Source of the DNA: BS750m-G69 sp964441235
GTDB taxonomy: Bacteria; Fidelibacterota; UBA2242
Assembly: GCA_964441235.1 (NCBI GenBank)
Contig: CAYTUQ010000026.1
Coordinates: 1-51,307, forward strand
DNA: 51,307 bases
Reading direction: 5' to 3'
The notes beneath the pieces are model-generated. The model saw only the letters and a list, made by a program, of their open reading frames with translations. It was not told the origin of the DNA and did not search any database. The position numbers and the translations under genes were made by a program. How positions within the stretch are numbered: position 1 is the stretch's first letter; each line of letters starts with the position of its first letter. Positions 51,176 through 51,307 of the stretch are shown one piece after another.

Positions 51176-51307
51176 TTTTACAAAGATATTTACATAGAAG
51201 AAAATTTAAGGAAGATGGGATTGAATGAAAGGTAGATAAAGGCAATAAAATATATGAGTCCGTTCTAAAAACCAACATTTTCCAAGACGTGATATTTTTT
51301 TCGTAAT

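Overview
The window looks like a chromosomal stretch of a low-GC, Gram-negative bacterium of the Fibrobacteres-Chlorobi-Bacteroidetes superphylum or a neighbouring candidate phylum. The clues are a TonB receptor with an N-terminal carboxypeptidase-D-like domain, a DUF4249-type lipoprotein beside it, a LolB/DUF4292-like lipoprotein after a TPR protein, SHOCT-tailed envelope proteins and two GH57 amylase-fold enzymes. I cannot name the species from sequence alone. No rRNA, tRNA, CRISPR array or convincing rho-independent terminator was seen.

Layout. 1-153 is the start of an IS110-type transposase broken by two short palindromes. 796-5766 (minus) is a MacAB-TolC-type efflux operon, interrupted between permease and ATPase by the relic of a four-helix-bundle gene. 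6008-7479 (plus) is an ECF sigma factor, a membrane anti-sigma factor and a Spy/CpxP-like periplasmic protein. 7721-8756 holds a frameshifted small gene and a SHOCT protein with an internal TAG. 8864-13279 is an outer-membrane unit: CBM9-like lipoprotein, TonB receptor and DUF4249-like lipoprotein. 13830-21923 is mostly housekeeping: uppP, holA, a second ECF sigma/anti-sigma pair, a GAF-GGDEF protein, a zinc-ribbon protein, a mobile four-helix-bundle insert, a TPR protein and a lipoprotein.

21947-36902 is a surface-polysaccharide cluster: glycosyltransferases, flippase, methyltransferases, an aminotransferase/N-acetyltransferase pair and a YfhO-like membrane protein. Several genes there overlap by 4 bp, and a switch between GC-richer and AT-rich genes suggests mosaic acquisition. 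36925-38282 is a decayed cytidylyltransferase + SDR pair. 38597-48553 carries a histidine kinase, a secreted trypsin-like lipoprotein, a dead methyltransferase, gapA and two GH57 enzymes (glucanotransferase and branching enzyme) that fit glycogen-type glucan metabolism. 48661-51307 is the wreck of a restriction-modification methyltransferase locus that still carries an intact MNT-HEPN pair and an AlbA_2/Schlafen-type protein.

The main unexplained signals are these. (1) A family of about 20-45 bp palindromes, many built as CCC-AAA-GGG followed by TCC-TTC-GGG, sits between genes and inside them. At least four coding sequences are hit, either frameshifted or given an extra peptide such as SERIPLG; a second 36-nt palindrome type hits a fifth. 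(2) Three copies of GGAAT-N18-GTCTAA lie upstream of the ECF operon, the efflux operon and the SHOCT operon, giving a coherent sigma-factor regulon. (3) Two copies of a 109-bp element have TTAACCCTAC termini, one of which supplies the last codons and stop of uppP. (4) A four-helix-bundle gene of the 23S-intervening-sequence type lies outside rRNA between 13-bp inverted repeats.
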